64,000 bases of DNA from an uncultured Aquimarina sp. (GCA_947498785.1 CANMLS010000015.1:1-64000), one strand, 5' to 3'; counted from the first letter of the stretch, positions 1-10,039 are shown. Notes: generated by a model not told the origin, from the sequence alone. A program made the numbers and translations.

Positions 1-28
1 AGGAGATAAAATGTCATGAATGATTCCA

Positions 29-163
29 GTTCTAGTAAGATGTTTTATAGCTGTATCCCAAGATTTTCTCTGCATAGCTTATTTAAAAATGGCAGTAAAA
101 GTACCATTAATGAATGATATAAATAAGTTATGTTTTTATGTATTAAGTTCCTTATAAGGAACT
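29..163. repeat. Left copy of a mobile-element-like direct repeat
   Basis: Bases 29-77 are identical over 49 bp to 27733-27781 in the same orientation. Both copies are followed about 70 bp later by a perfect palindrome containing TTCCTTATAAGGAA (146-163 here, 27854-27867 there) and then by a similar TTTTAAAA...GATAGAGGT or GAATAGAGGT stretch. Read on the minus strand, the 49 bp can encode QRKSWDTAIKHLT in an open frame. It may therefore be the end of a degenerate insertion sequence, but the family is not recognised. Confidence 0.6.
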
Positions 164-239
164 AATTGTTTTAAAAGTAGGATAGAGGTTGCAGGGCTTT
201 CTGAAGTACCTAAACGAAGTACCTAATTTTATAGATTTT

Positions 240-956
240 TTATCTGAAAACTGAATATAATATGGCGACACCCTTTTTAACCCGTTTACCAATGGCATTT
301 TCTAGATCTACTTTTCCAATACGCCCAAGTGTAGCCACACTAAGGTCTAATGTTGATTTTCTATCCTGAGTCACAATCACTGCAACTTGATCATTACTGA
401 TACCTCTCTTACCAGATTTGCCTCCTCTTTTTCTTGATTTGCGCTCTTTTACATTCATGCCCTTTTCAGACCGAAGAAAAAAAGTCTCATCACTCTCGGT
501 AATACCAGTGAAATCATCTTGATCACCCTTGCTATCTAGAGAAGCTAATATCTTGTGCCGCCAGTCAAAGGCTGTTTTCTTATTGATCCCTAGAGTTTCA
601 CTAATTTTATCTAGACTCTTTTCCTTTACCATCAAACCTAAATAAGCAGACACTACATCTCTTCGTTGCAAACCAGTCATCCAAGTACCTGTGTATTCTG
701 TAAAACTTCTATTACAAGATTTACATTTATAACGTTGTGAACCCTTATCCACACCAAAACGAACATATTTATCATGGCAACAATGAGGACATTGCCCCAT
801 TTTATTGTCCAAAATGTGACGACGTGAAGCCTGATTAGATAAATCACTACTCTGAAGTGAATCTGTTAAATCTTTTAGCAAAACATCACGATCAGCAATA
901 GGTAACGACAGAATAACTTCTTTTAAATCATCTATTTCCATAAAATTAATATACAA
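240..956 (-). pseudogene. IS1595/ISXO2-type transposase, C-terminally truncated
   Basis: The N-terminal half of an IS1595-family transposase. It has a zinc ribbon (CPHC near residue 56 and CKSC near residue 78), the conserved AFDWRHKIL segment near residue 130, and the start of the DDE/DDN catalytic domain (GITESDETFF, about 150-160). After about residue 225 the reading frame turns into an unrelated tail and stops, so the last part of the catalytic domain is missing and the gene is probably inactive. Translation could start at codon 1 or at the internal Met6 (base 941). Mobile-element debris lies immediately downstream (1-163). The right side faces a long intergenic region before the sensor kinase. 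Confidence 0.8.
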
Positions 957-1448
957 ATAATAGCTAGATTAAACTAGAGCCAAAGAAAACTAAATCAAAT
1001 GGAGCAATCGATATATAATATTACTATTAATCTGTGTTGTAGCACTTAATTTGGTCATCACAAGTAAATGAAAACATCCAACTTGAAAAATCTTTGTGTT
1101 ATTTTTTTAAAAAAATTCACAAAAACTGTTTACGTTTTTCCTATATCAGACATAGGTATAACTAAGGGCATAAATCTATAACCAAAAATAATTTTTAAAA
1201 CCTAGCTTTAAATTCGTAAAGAATGTATCAGGCGCAAATAAACATCATGAATTACTATAACATTTTACACAAGCCGAGAACCATTTTTAATCTTCTGTCA
1301 ATTGCGATTTATATAATAGTGATTGGCAGCACACAGACCTATAGTTGTTTTTATTTTCATCCGAATTGAGATAGTACCAGAAGGCTAATTAATAGTACTC
1401 ATAAAACTTCAGATTCATATCAATACTAATTAAAACAACTATACTATC
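957..1448. other. Intergenic region upstream of the sensor kinase
   Basis: About 490 AT-rich bases between the divergent transposase remnant and the histidine kinase. Apart from one small open frame (1247-1369) I see no convincing gene, RNA or strong hairpin. It presumably carries the promoter of the kinase-regulator pair. Confidence 0.4.
1247..1369 (+). CDS. Small hypothetical membrane peptide (40 aa)
   Basis: An ATG-started frame of 40 codons with one hydrophobic stretch (LLSIAIYIIVIGS, residues 16-28) flanked by basic residues, then an aromatic-rich tail with one Cys. It sits about 80 bp upstream of the histidine kinase on the same strand, so it could be a leader peptide or a chance frame. 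No family is recognised, and coding status is uncertain. Confidence 0.2.
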   Translation: MNYYNILHKPRTIFNLLSIAIYIIVIGSTQTYSCFYFHPN

Positions 1449-3299
1449 ATGGTTAAAATATACCTTTTTATAAGTATGATTGGTATCTTATCAAATTCAT
1501 ACGCTAATGATAACTTAGATATAGAAGACATGTCTCATGTAATGCAGAGTTTTTGTGAGGTATGTGAAAAAGGGTTGTCAAATAAACAAATTCTTTTTAC
1601 ACTTACGTCATATCCTAATAAACATCTAACAACCGAATATTATCATAATTATCATATAATAGCTACCGGAAAAGAGGATATTAATTCAAAAGAGCTAGCC
1701 TTTCTTGAAGAGGAGTTAGGCAACCGTTTTCGGAAAGAATCATCTGCAATGGTAGGAGCTTACTATTTTTTGAAAGGAAAACTCTTTTTACAAAAAGGAA
1801 TTTTATCAGAAGCGTATTCATCTTTGCAACGAGTGCTCCAATTAAGTTGTGATACAAAACCTAGCATTTCTATTTATGAAAATATGGCGTCCGTTCATCT
1901 TAAGAAGAAGGAATATAAAAAAGCCATTCTATTATTAGAAAAAGCAGAAATGGCATTATCAGAATATCCAACTTCCCGATTTTTAATAAAAATAGAAGAA
2001 GGCAGAGGGCATTGCTACATGCATTTACAAAATTATGAAGCGGCTGAGATGGCTTATAAAAATGCAATTGCCTTTGGCGAACAATTTGATGAAAAGAGTA
2101 GCTTGCCTATTTTGTACATGAATTTGGCAAGCCTTTATGATACACAATTTAAAAAAAAAGCAACACTACTATTATATCAAAAAGCATTGACAATTGCTAA
2201 AGCCATAAAAAACCCTTTGACCCTTAAAGCAGTATATATAAATATGGCTATGGCAAAAGAGAAGATGTTTAGTTACAAAGAGGCACTAACTTATTATAAA
2301 AAATATAATAAAATAAACGATAGCCTAGGTAATGGCGAGCATATATGGAAGTTCGCAACAGAAAAGAAAAAAATAGAGTTGTCTAAAAAAAATGCTAAAA
2401 TCAGTCTGTTGGAAAAATGTAACCTAGATTATATATCCGCATTAAAAACACAAAAAACCTTATTTAAAGCACTTATAATTAGTAATTTGACGTTTTTTGT
2501 CGTTGTGTGTTTGGGGATATGTTTTTATAAAATAATGATATCAAAAAAGGAAATCGTAAAAGTTCAAAATAAATCATTGAATGCTCTTAACAAATTAAAA
2601 GATGAACTATTATCTGTTTTAGCACATGATTTAAGATCTCCTGCCCATCATCTAATTGCGGTTACTGATCAGATGGGAATTGAACTACAAGAGGGTAAAG
2701 GTAATGTAGATAAATTAAGTGAGCTTGTACGTGTGGGAAGTAGTGCAGCTAATAAAACATACCTGCTACTCGATAATCTGCTACATTGGATATTGCTTCA
2801 TAACAAGAGTATATTTTTCCAAAAAGAAAATATCAATTTACCCTCTTTATTGGATCAGGTTTCACATGTTTTTTTGCCTGTTTTGGAGATGAAACAGATT
2901 CAATTCGAAATTGAAATACCGGAACAAGTAGAAGTATATGGAGATATTAATTCTTTAAAAGTTGTATTGCGAAATCTAATCGATAACGCTATAAAATTCA
3001 CACCAAACCATGGGGGAATAAATATTAAAATTACACAAAACAATAAGGAGGTGATCCTATCAATAGCCGATACAGGTATAGGTATGGATGATAGTACCTT
3101 AAAAGAATTGCCTAATTCACTAATTAAAATCGCAGCCAATACTAAGGGAGGAAAAAGTACGGGTCTGGGGTTGCAATTATGTTTTTCATTTGTAAAAAGA
3201 AATGGAGGGGTTTTAACTATCAGAAGTAAAGAAAATATTGGAACTACAGTTTTTGTAAAATTACCAAACTCAAAATGTATTAAATCATGGAAAAGATAA
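1449..3299 (+). CDS. TPR-containing sensor histidine kinase
   Basis: A 616-residue sensor kinase of the common Bacteroidetes type. It has an N-terminal signal peptide (about 1-19), an exported TPR helical region (about 100-300, with the EYKKAILLLEKAE and NYEAAEMAYKNA repeats), and one transmembrane helix (about 341-362). A HisKA domain follows with the phospho-acceptor His393 in LAHDLRSP. The HATPase domain has an N box (NLIDNAIKFTP, Asn513), G1 DTGIGM (541-546) and G2 GLGLQLC (572-578). All key kinase motifs are intact. The stop overlaps the next gene by 13 nt, so kinase and LytTR regulator form a translationally coupled two-component pair. The ligand of the TPR domain is unknown. Confidence 0.92.
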   Translation: MVKIYLFISMIGILSNSYANDNLDIEDMSHVMQSFCEVCEKGLSNKQILFTLTSYPNKHLTTEYYHNYHIIATGKEDINSKELAFLEEELGNRFRKESSAMVGAYYFLKGKLFLQKGILSEAYSSLQRVLQLSCDTKPSISIYENMASVHLKKKEYKKAILLLEKAEMALSEYPTSRFLIKIEEGRGHCYMHLQNYEAAEMAYKNAIAFGEQFDEKSSLPILYMNLASLYDTQFKKKATLLLYQKALTIAKAIKNPLTLKAVYINMAMAKEKMFSYKEALTYYKKYNKINDSLGNGEHIWKFATEKKKIELSKKNAKISLLEKCNLDYISALKTQKTLFKALIISNLTFFVVVCLGICFYKIMISKKEIVKVQNKSLNALNKLKDELLSVLAHDLRSPAHHLIAVTDQMGIELQEGKGNVDKLSELVRVGSSAANKTYLLLDNLLHWILLHNKSIFFQKENINLPSLLDQVSHVFLPVLEMKQIQFEIEIPEQVEVYGDINSLKVVLRNLIDNAIKFTPNHGGINIKITQNNKEVILSIADTGIGMDDSTLKELPNSLIKIAANTKGGKSTGLGLQLCFSFVKRNGGVLTIRSKENIGTTVFVKLPNSKCIKSWKR

Positions 3300-4027
3300 A
3301 CGTATTGATTATTGAAGATGATGATTTTGAGGCAACAGTATTAAGAACACATCTGGAGCAATATTGTTACAAAATTGTTGCAGTTGCTACTAATCTTAAA
3401 CAAGCATTGAGACTTTATTATACAGAAGATATCGATATCGTAATCATAGATGTTTACTTACAGGGATCTCCTGATGGGATTACTTTTGCAAACAAAGTCA
3501 ATAGTAATAAAAACACCTTAAAACCATTTGTTTTTTTAACAGGTCATATGGATAAAGAAACTTTTGAAATGGCAAAAACAGAACAACCTTTCAGCTTTTT
3601 ATTAAAACCTTTTAATGCGTTAGAAATTTTATATGCTATTGAACTAGCATTAGAGAAGTTTACGAAAAATAAAGAAGAACGAGAAAGTAGTGGAGAAGCT
3701 GTTGAGAATGCTTTTTTTATTAAAAAAAAGAGTGTGTTTTATAAAATATGCTTTAAGGATATCTCGTATGTAGAGGTCGAAGGCAGATATGCAAAAGTAA
3801 TGGCAGACAAAAAAACATTTTTATTAGAACATACGCTTGTTGACTTAGAAAAAAGATTGCCTAAATCTATATTTGCCCGTTCTCATCGAAATTATATAGT
3901 GAATATGAATAAAGTAAAAGAAGTACATTATAATGATAATTTAATCATTCTTGAAGATAATACAAAAGCACTTTTAGGGAGGAGTTACAAAAATGATTTT
4001 ACTCGTGGATATTCTATATTGAGATGA
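3287..4027 (+). CDS. LytTR-family response regulator
   Basis: A 246-residue two-domain regulator. The receiver domain (about 1-120) has the acidic pocket Asp11/Asp12, phospho-acceptor Asp55 in IVIIDVYL, Thr85 in FLTGH and Lys107 in LLKPF. A LytTR DNA-binding domain (about 145-246) carries the typical SIFARSHRNYIVN segment. It overlaps the upstream kinase by 13 nt and is surely its partner. Pairing a HisKA kinase with LytTR output is common in Bacteroidetes. Target genes are unknown. The neighbouring sigma/CHAT operon converges on this gene and is a candidate, but that is only positional inference. Confidence 0.92.
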   Translation: MEKINVLIIEDDDFEATVLRTHLEQYCYKIVAVATNLKQALRLYYTEDIDIVIIDVYLQGSPDGITFANKVNSNKNTLKPFVFLTGHMDKETFEMAKTEQPFSFLLKPFNALEILYAIELALEKFTKNKEERESSGEAVENAFFIKKKSVFYKICFKDISYVEVEGRYAKVMADKKTFLLEHTLVDLEKRLPKSIFARSHRNYIVNMNKVKEVHYNDNLIILEDNTKALLGRSYKNDFTRGYSILR

Positions 4028-4171
4028 CATGGAGGTATTTAATTTATCAGATGGAGCATTTAGTATAATCACCCTATTTTTCACTACTACTTGGAAACAC
4101 CCTTAGTTTTAGCATAGAAAACCAGATTATTCATACCAATGGCTATCAGATAGGAATATTAGAAACAAAAG

Positions 4172-4203
4172 TACCCCAGTTATAAGAGATTATAACTGGG
4201 GTA
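4172..4203 (-). terminator. Intrinsic terminator after the CHAT gene
   Basis: A perfect 13-bp stem (TACCCCAGTTATA with its complement) closes a 6-nt loop between two convergent genes. On the minus strand the stem is followed by CTTTTGTTT, so it best serves the leftward TPR-CHAT gene ending at 4244. It may also stop readthrough from the response regulator. Confidence 0.8.
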
Positions 4204-4243
4204 ACAATTATTGGTAGGGGGTAAGAAAATTATTTTGTAATCT

Positions 4244-7200
4244 TTATTTTTTGGATCCAGATGCATGCTTTTTGGTAGTAAACCAAATATATAATAGAAT
4301 ACCAATACCAATTATTATCCAATACCACCAACCCATATTCTGTTTTGGAGTTATATCAATTTTTTCCATATTACCTATAGAAACAAAAGAAGACCAGAAG
4401 AAGGGATGCGAATAATTTGGGTGACCTATCTGTTCGAGGTACGTTAATTTGGCATCCCTTAAAGCCATATCAATTGTTTTCTTATCCTTAAGCCCTTTAT
4501 AAAAATCGATCATAATCTGTTTAGAAGCAAGATCAGATACTTTCCATAAACTCATTACCTGTGCAGGACAACCGACATACATAAATGCTCTGGATAAACT
4601 CATTAAACCCTCTCCTTTCTTTAGAGATCCCCCTCCAGAATCACATGCACTCAAGACCGCTAAATCAGCAGAAATAGACATTGCATATAATTCTGAAGCA
4701 TATAAAAAACCATCTTCTACAGAATGAGGTGAAGCTGTAAGAACAAAACTTGAATTCATAGGTTCATTATCATCCAAAAGCGCATGCATAGCAAGGTGTA
4801 AAATTTGATATCGGGAAGCATTTTGTTTAAACATATTTTCGTTTGCCGATGCTCCAATCCAGGCATCTCCGCCAATAATTCTTGCAATCTGTTGTACTTC
4901 TTCTTTTGCTCCTGGTAAGGGCATTTCTCCATCACGTATTAGTTTTGTAACAAGTTTTGGCACAATAGAGTCTTGAACAACTTGTTCTTTGTATTCTGGT
5001 GCAAAACCTCCAAAAATATTAGAAGCACTGTTACTACGATTATTAGTAGACGCATTAGAAGCCTCGTACCATAAGGTCGCCGAGACTGCATAACTGATCT
5101 TATATTTTTTTGTAAGATAACTAAGTTTCGAATAGTCATTACTGGGATTGACTTTCTTAGACAAGTCTGTTAACAAAGCATCAAAACTTAGGTAGTTCAG
5201 TTTTCCTTCTGGGATGATGATTAAAGTATCTATTTGTGGATCTAATTGTACCAACGATTTTTGAAGTATCCAATTATAGATTTGATGAGCCGTTTGTGTA
5301 TAATTTTGATAGTCTACTTTGGCATTTTTCTGATCAGGATACGTGTTAAGTAGTTGCAGAAGTTGTTGAAGAGTATCATCAAAATCATCAGGTAGGGGGA
5401 ATTGTTGCATATCTGTAGAGTCTTTAGTAATCGTAAAGATGTATAAAGTCTCATGACCCAAAACATAAGAAATGAGTGCACTATTTTCATTAATAGCCCG
5501 TCGTAATTGTGGTATATTAACTGTACCTGTGTCATATTTTAGTTTATAATAATCTGGATAATGTTGCTCTAGATGAGAGATCAATGCTTCCTGATCTTTA
5601 TTTATCTGAAAAAGATGATCTTGGTACTCCTCTTTTTTTAGAGTGTCTAATTTGTCTGTTAGTTTTCTATAAATAAAAGCATACTCCTCTTTTAATCTTT
5701 TTTCTCTAGTTAACATGCTGTCAGGAATTTGGGCAAAGCGCTTCGCAGAATTTTCGTGTAAGGCTTCAGAGAGGATCATTGCTTTGTTTTTTTCACTAAA
5801 GTAAAATGCTGTATGTAAAGAAGTAGAATCAGATGTAGCCTGTTTTTTTTGTATAGCTCCAGTAGCCACTATAGCATTTTGATAAATTTCTGTCGAAATT
5901 TCTCCCAGAAGCATTTTGTCACTTTCATTGAATGCTGCATGTCGTAGTTGATCGATAAGGGCATCACAATGTAAATAGGTTTCTCTCAAAAGATCTTTAT
6001 AACAGGGATCATTAGATATGCTTTTTAATTGCTTTACTATTTCTGCTTTTCTTTGTAGTGATTCCAGAAGCACAAGACCATTTAGATATCCTTTAGGTTC
6101 TGGATTAGCTGTTATTTCTATTTCCGTAAAATCGGGAACATTGTTAATTATAGCTTTTTGATAATAGTCTAAAGCCTGCTTATAATTATGCTGCCTATAA
6201 TAAAGATTTCCCAGGGAATTGTATAACCTTGCTATATCTGGATGATGTGAATTTACAGATTTTCGTAATACCCTAAGAGCAAGAAGATAATGTTTCAATG
6301 ATTGATCATACTGCTCGGATTCTTGATTAACATCCCCCATATTGCTATATAATTCAGCCAATTTAGGATGGTCTTCTCCTAAAAGATCTTTTCGGATTTT
6401 TAATGCTTTTTGAAGATAATCCGATGCTAGATCAAATTGTTTTCTTTCGTGATAAATAATACTCATATTTTGGTAAGGATCTGCCACATCTAAATGGTGT
6501 TCTCCCCAGGTCCTTAAACCTATCTTTAATGCCTTTTGGTAGTATTCAAGGGCAGTATCATAATCTCCTAATTTTTTATATACGACACCTATATTAATAT
6601 AAGGGTTAACCGTTTCGGGATTTTCGAGTCCAAAATGTTTAATATGGATATGTAATCCTTTTTGATAATAGTCCAGTGCTTTATGATATTGACCAAGAAA
6701 GTTATAGACATCTCCCATTCCGGTATAGGTCATTCGAAGACTTGGATGTTCTTTAGGAAACCTGTTAATTTCTATGTCTAGTGCTTTTTGATAATTTTTT
6801 AGGGCAAGATTATATCGTCCTAATAGTGTGTATGCTGTACCAATGCTTTTATAAGGATAAGTTAAGTGAGGGTGATCTATACCTAATTGATCCGTAAGTA
6901 TTTCTAATGCAATTTGTTGATGCTGTATGCTAAGTTTATAATTTCCTAGTCTTAAATAAATGTTTCCTAGATTATTGTTGACCGCACCTACATTGGTATG
7001 ACATTCTCCTAGTGCTTTCTTAAAAATTGATAATGCTTTTTGTACATAGGAGAGCGCACTATTTAATTGTCCCGAATTAGCCTGTAATCCTCCTATGTTA
7101 TAATAAGATTGTGCAACATCTTTATGGTTTTCTCCAAACAGATTAAGGCGAATCTCTAAAGCTTTTTGATAATAATACTCTGCTTTATCATACTGGCTTA

Positions 7201-7894
7201 ATTCGTCATAAACAACCCCAATACTATTATAACAATGAGCGACATCATTATTATTATCTCCCAGATACTCTATACGTGTATGAAGTGCTTTTTGATGATA
7301 AATTAGAGCCTTTTTATGCTGTCCAGAGTATAAGTAACAGACTCCTATGTAATTATGTATACGAGCAATTTCCAGTAGATCAATGGGGAGTTGGTTGTTA
7401 TGTATCTCAATTGCTTTTTGATACTGTTTGATTGCAGACTGATATTGCCCGGATTTTTCATTGATAGCTCCGATATAGTAATACGATTTTGCTGTAACAT
7501 CGCTTTCATTTTCTAGATGTAAGCTTGCAGTTTTTATTGCTTCTTGTAGTAAATCCAATCCGACTTTTTGTTTGCCTAGCTTACTGGCAGTAAATCCCTG
7601 ACCATTGAGTGATTTTATATACCTATTCCAAATTTTGTGTGATTTATATAATTTTGAAGCCTTTTCAAAATAATAAAAAGCGCTATCATGTTTAGCTTGT
7701 GCTTGTAAAGTATATGCTAGTTTTAAAGATTCTCCCGCTTCAGTAGTGTCTATTGTTGTTATTTGTGCCTGGTTGTAAGTAATGACTATAGCAAAATGCA
7801 AGATTGCAAGGTTTTCTTTTCTTTTAAGAAAAAGAAGGAAGTTTACTATATTCGAGTATATGGTTTTATAGAGGATATTAAATATTGTATTCAT
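4244..7894 (-). CDS. TPR-CHAT (caspase-like peptidase) protein
   Basis: A 1216-residue protein with a hydrophobic N-terminus that looks like a signal segment (about 28-44). About twelve tandem TPRs follow (about 55-610), each with the form YxxALxYYQKALxI and spacer residues of the TPR_12/kinesin-light-chain type. A helical linker leads to a C-terminal CHAT domain (about 880-1170) with the catalytic motifs ILHLAMHA (His near 1036) and VLSACDSGGG (Cys near 1082). It ends with a transmembrane helix (WWYWIIIGIGILLYIWF) and a short basic tail. The topology predicts TPR and CHAT outside the cytoplasm, anchored by the C-terminal helix. CHAT is a caspase-related cysteine peptidase family. This gene is third in an operon after a sigma factor and an anti-sigma-like protein, 36 bp downstream of the latter. 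Substrate unknown. Confidence 0.88.
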   Translation of the reverse strand: MNTIFNILYKTIYSNIVNFLLFLKRKENLAILHFAIVITYNQAQITTIDTTEAGESLKLAYTLQAQAKHDSAFYYFEKASKLYKSHKIWNRYIKSLNGQGFTASKLGKQKVGLDLLQEAIKTASLHLENESDVTAKSYYYIGAINEKSGQYQSAIKQYQKAIEIHNNQLPIDLLEIARIHNYIGVCYLYSGQHKKALIYHQKALHTRIEYLGDNNNDVAHCYNSIGVVYDELSQYDKAEYYYQKALEIRLNLFGENHKDVAQSYYNIGGLQANSGQLNSALSYVQKALSIFKKALGECHTNVGAVNNNLGNIYLRLGNYKLSIQHQQIALEILTDQLGIDHPHLTYPYKSIGTAYTLLGRYNLALKNYQKALDIEINRFPKEHPSLRMTYTGMGDVYNFLGQYHKALDYYQKGLHIHIKHFGLENPETVNPYINIGVVYKKLGDYDTALEYYQKALKIGLRTWGEHHLDVADPYQNMSIIYHERKQFDLASDYLQKALKIRKDLLGEDHPKLAELYSNMGDVNQESEQYDQSLKHYLLALRVLRKSVNSHHPDIARLYNSLGNLYYRQHNYKQALDYYQKAIINNVPDFTEIEITANPEPKGYLNGLVLLESLQRKAEIVKQLKSISNDPCYKDLLRETYLHCDALIDQLRHAAFNESDKMLLGEISTEIYQNAIVATGAIQKKQATSDSTSLHTAFYFSEKNKAMILSEALHENSAKRFAQIPDSMLTREKRLKEEYAFIYRKLTDKLDTLKKEEYQDHLFQINKDQEALISHLEQHYPDYYKLKYDTGTVNIPQLRRAINENSALISYVLGHETLYIFTITKDSTDMQQFPLPDDFDDTLQQLLQLLNTYPDQKNAKVDYQNYTQTAHQIYNWILQKSLVQLDPQIDTLIIIPEGKLNYLSFDALLTDLSKKVNPSNDYSKLSYLTKKYKISYAVSATLWYEASNASTNNRSNSASNIFGGFAPEYKEQVVQDSIVPKLVTKLIRDGEMPLPGAKEEVQQIARIIGGDAWIGASANENMFKQNASRYQILHLAMHALLDDNEPMNSSFVLTASPHSVEDGFLYASELYAMSISADLAVLSACDSGGGSLKKGEGLMSLSRAFMYVGCPAQVMSLWKVSDLASKQIMIDFYKGLKDKKTIDMALRDAKLTYLEQIGHPNYSHPFFWSSFVSIGNMEKIDITPKQNMGWWYWIIIGIGILLYIWFTTKKHASGSKK

Positions 7895-7930
7895 TTTTTA
7901 GATTTTAAGTGCTTTTTTGATGGTTTAGGT

Positions 7931-8668
7931 TTAATAAAACAAAGCCTTTATTCTGAAACTAGGTGTTTTCAGGATTTTTAATAATGCTTTGGCTTTTTGG
8001 TCATAAGGCGCATGTTTCGCCAATATTATTTGCGATAGTTTTTCTTTAGCTATTTTTAATTCTCCTTTCTGTAACCATGCCATTGCACTATTCCATTGCG
8101 CATAAGGATCAGTGCTATTATATATGCTTCCTTTTTGATAATAATAGATTGCACTATCTGGTTGATTTGCTTTTAAGAAAAGGTCGGCTAGTGTAAAAAG
8201 ATAGACATCATTTTTTCTATCTTTTACCTGTTTCATTAAATCGATAGCTTTTGGTATTTGTTGGTTATTATAGGCACGTAAGGCTTTAGCAAGCTTGTTT
8301 TTTTGATTAATTTCATTACCTCGCATGGGGTACAATCTATAATCAATAAGGTAGTTTTGTGCAAGAGTTTTTTCTGAAGGACTTTGCATCACAAAATATG
8401 CGGGTATGGTTAAAAAACTCAATACTATAATTGCTGCAATTACCGGATGTTTATATAGAGAAAATATTTTTGAAGGTTTTCTAATGTTTACATGATCAAA
8501 TCTATCAACTGCTTTGAGCGCTATAATAAGATTAGCATAATCTTGCACCTCTTTTACGAATTCAGGATTTTCTGCCCATTCTTTTTTGAATATGACTAAC
8601 TCTTCCTGAGTCAGTTCGTGATTTAGAAATTTTTGTATTAAATTATTAGGATAGGCTATTTTATTCAT
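7931..8668 (-). CDS. TPR-bearing anti-sigma-like membrane protein
   Basis: A 245-residue protein. The N-terminal cytoplasmic helical region (1-70) resembles zinc-less anti-sigma N-termini (FLNHELTQEELVIFKKEW), one transmembrane helix covers about 91-111, and the rest is periplasmic with TPR-like helices (PDSAIYYYQKGS, WLQKGELKIAKEKL). Its start overlaps the end of the sigma factor gene by 4 nt (ATGA), showing translational coupling, and the TPR-CHAT gene follows. The likely role is to hold the sigma factor at the membrane and sense an envelope signal, possibly with the CHAT protein. That is inference from order and topology, since no classical anti-sigma domain is clearly recognisable. Confidence 0.7.
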   Translation of the reverse strand: MNKIAYPNNLIQKFLNHELTQEELVIFKKEWAENPEFVKEVQDYANLIIALKAVDRFDHVNIRKPSKIFSLYKHPVIAAIIVLSFLTIPAYFVMQSPSEKTLAQNYLIDYRLYPMRGNEINQKNKLAKALRAYNNQQIPKAIDLMKQVKDRKNDVYLFTLADLFLKANQPDSAIYYYQKGSIYNSTDPYAQWNSAMAWLQKGELKIAKEKLSQIILAKHAPYDQKAKALLKILKTPSFRIKALFY

Positions 8669-9237
8669 GATGTAATTTTGTTATTTAAGTTCCTCCAATA
8701 TTTTAAACAGCGGTTTAATGTCGTTTTAGCGCTATCCGCAGTATTAATATGGACAGATTGGTTAGCAATGGCTTTATGTGAATGACCGTTTACATATTTT
8801 AGCTGAATTATCTGTTGGCATTTTTCATCAAGCATACTAAACGCCCTTAGAGCTTTTCTGGCATGAACCTCGAGGTGTTCTTCTGGTTCAAATACAGAGA
8901 CTCCATAATTTTTATAGAGAGTGTCTAGATATGCTTTGGAGGTTTCGATCCAATATGCTAAGAATTGTTTTTTCTCCCTTAAACCTTTACGATATGCATT
9001 CGCTCCGATATTTTTACAAGTTTTAAGTAAATATGCTTTATTAATCTCTTGTAGAGATCCTTTTTTTAGTTGTTGTAAAACAAGAAGGCAAGCATCATGA
9101 TAAATAGTTTGTGCTTCGTGTTTGTCCCAATAATAATGCTTCTGTAGGAAGCGTACCAATTCTGATTTGAAGTTCTTCATCGCTTCTTCAACTTTGGATA
9201 CTTCAGGGTCAGACATGTTTTTACTTTGTTTTTTCAT
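8665..9237 (-). CDS. RNA polymerase sigma factor, ECF-like
   Basis: A 190-residue sigma-70-family protein. Region 2 (about 20-90) includes ETQ-like IYHDACLLVLQQLKKG, and region 4 (about 130-190) has LDEKCQQIIQLKYVNGHSHKAIA followed by an HTH-like tail with basic residues. It is the first gene of a three-gene operon with the anti-sigma-like protein and the TPR-CHAT protein. Sequence divergence in region 2 suggests a specialised group. It probably autoregulates the operon, but no promoter could be assigned with confidence. Confidence 0.8.
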   Translation of the reverse strand: MKKQSKNMSDPEVSKVEEAMKNFKSELVRFLQKHYYWDKHEAQTIYHDACLLVLQQLKKGSLQEINKAYLLKTCKNIGANAYRKGLREKKQFLAYWIETSKAYLDTLYKNYGVSVFEPEEHLEVHARKALRAFSMLDEKCQQIIQLKYVNGHSHKAIANQSVHINTADSAKTTLNRCLKYWRNLNNKITS

Positions 9238-9356
9238 GTTTCAATTAAATCAATAGATTAATTATTTTGGCTAAGTTCTAGAATAAATATGTTTTAGATT
9301 TGTTTGGATTATATATTTTGTAATACTATAACACCAGAAGATTTCAGAGATTTTTT

Positions 9357-9830
9357 TCATTAGCTCAGAAACAATAATTCAAGAACAAATAATTACCTCT
9401 TTACTTGCGCTATCAAAAGAAGAAGCTAAATTAGTTGAAGACAATCAACAAAAACCACTTACTTGCCCTAATTGCTCTAGAAATAAAGTACGAGCCAACG
9501 GTAAACTCAAAGATGTTTAGTGTTATTATGGTTATGATTGTAAAAAGAATTTTAGTGAGACAACTGGCAAATTTTGGTTTGGTATAAAGAAAAAAGATAA
9601 AATCCACGGGTATCTATATTATTTACTCTCGGGGTATAGTATACTCAAAAGCGCCAAGGAAACAGGTGTTTTCGATTCAAACCTCCTTTGATTGGCAACA
9701 CAAATTCCTTCCTTCTTTCCTTCCTTTGGGAGTGTTTCTGTAGAAGGATTCGAAGGCATTGTAGAGAGGGATGATCTGTTTTTTTTGATATCCAGAGAAA
9801 GGCAACCGTAATTTAGACCGTCCTTGCAAG
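9357..9830 (+). pseudogene. Decayed IS1595-type transposase
   Basis: Conceptual translation gives a zinc ribbon (LTCPNCSRNKVRANGKLKD, an in-frame stop, then a degenerate YDCKKNFSETTGKFW), the helix GYSILKSAKETG, and after a frameshift the IS1595 signature FDWQHKF. Several stops and frameshifts make it a dead copy. It is related to, but clearly diverged from, the remnant at 240-956. Confidence 0.7.
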
Positions 9831-10039
9831 AAGCGAGGGTAAAAATATGGTAAAGAAGGGATTAGTAATGAAAAAAGGTTGCTATAATTGCTACCTGTGA
9901 TAGATCAAGGAACAAGGATTTTAAACTAGCTACTACAGGTCGTATCCGTAAAAAATATTGAGATCAAGCCTTAAAAGGAAAACTAGATAAGGTAAATGTT
10001 TTATGGTTTTTATTCATAAAAACTCAGGAATGAGGGTGA

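Noticed and set aside
4939..5535. Open frames of 66 and 73 codons inside the CHAT gene.
   Set aside because: They lie in another frame of a well-supported gene and have no recognisable domains.
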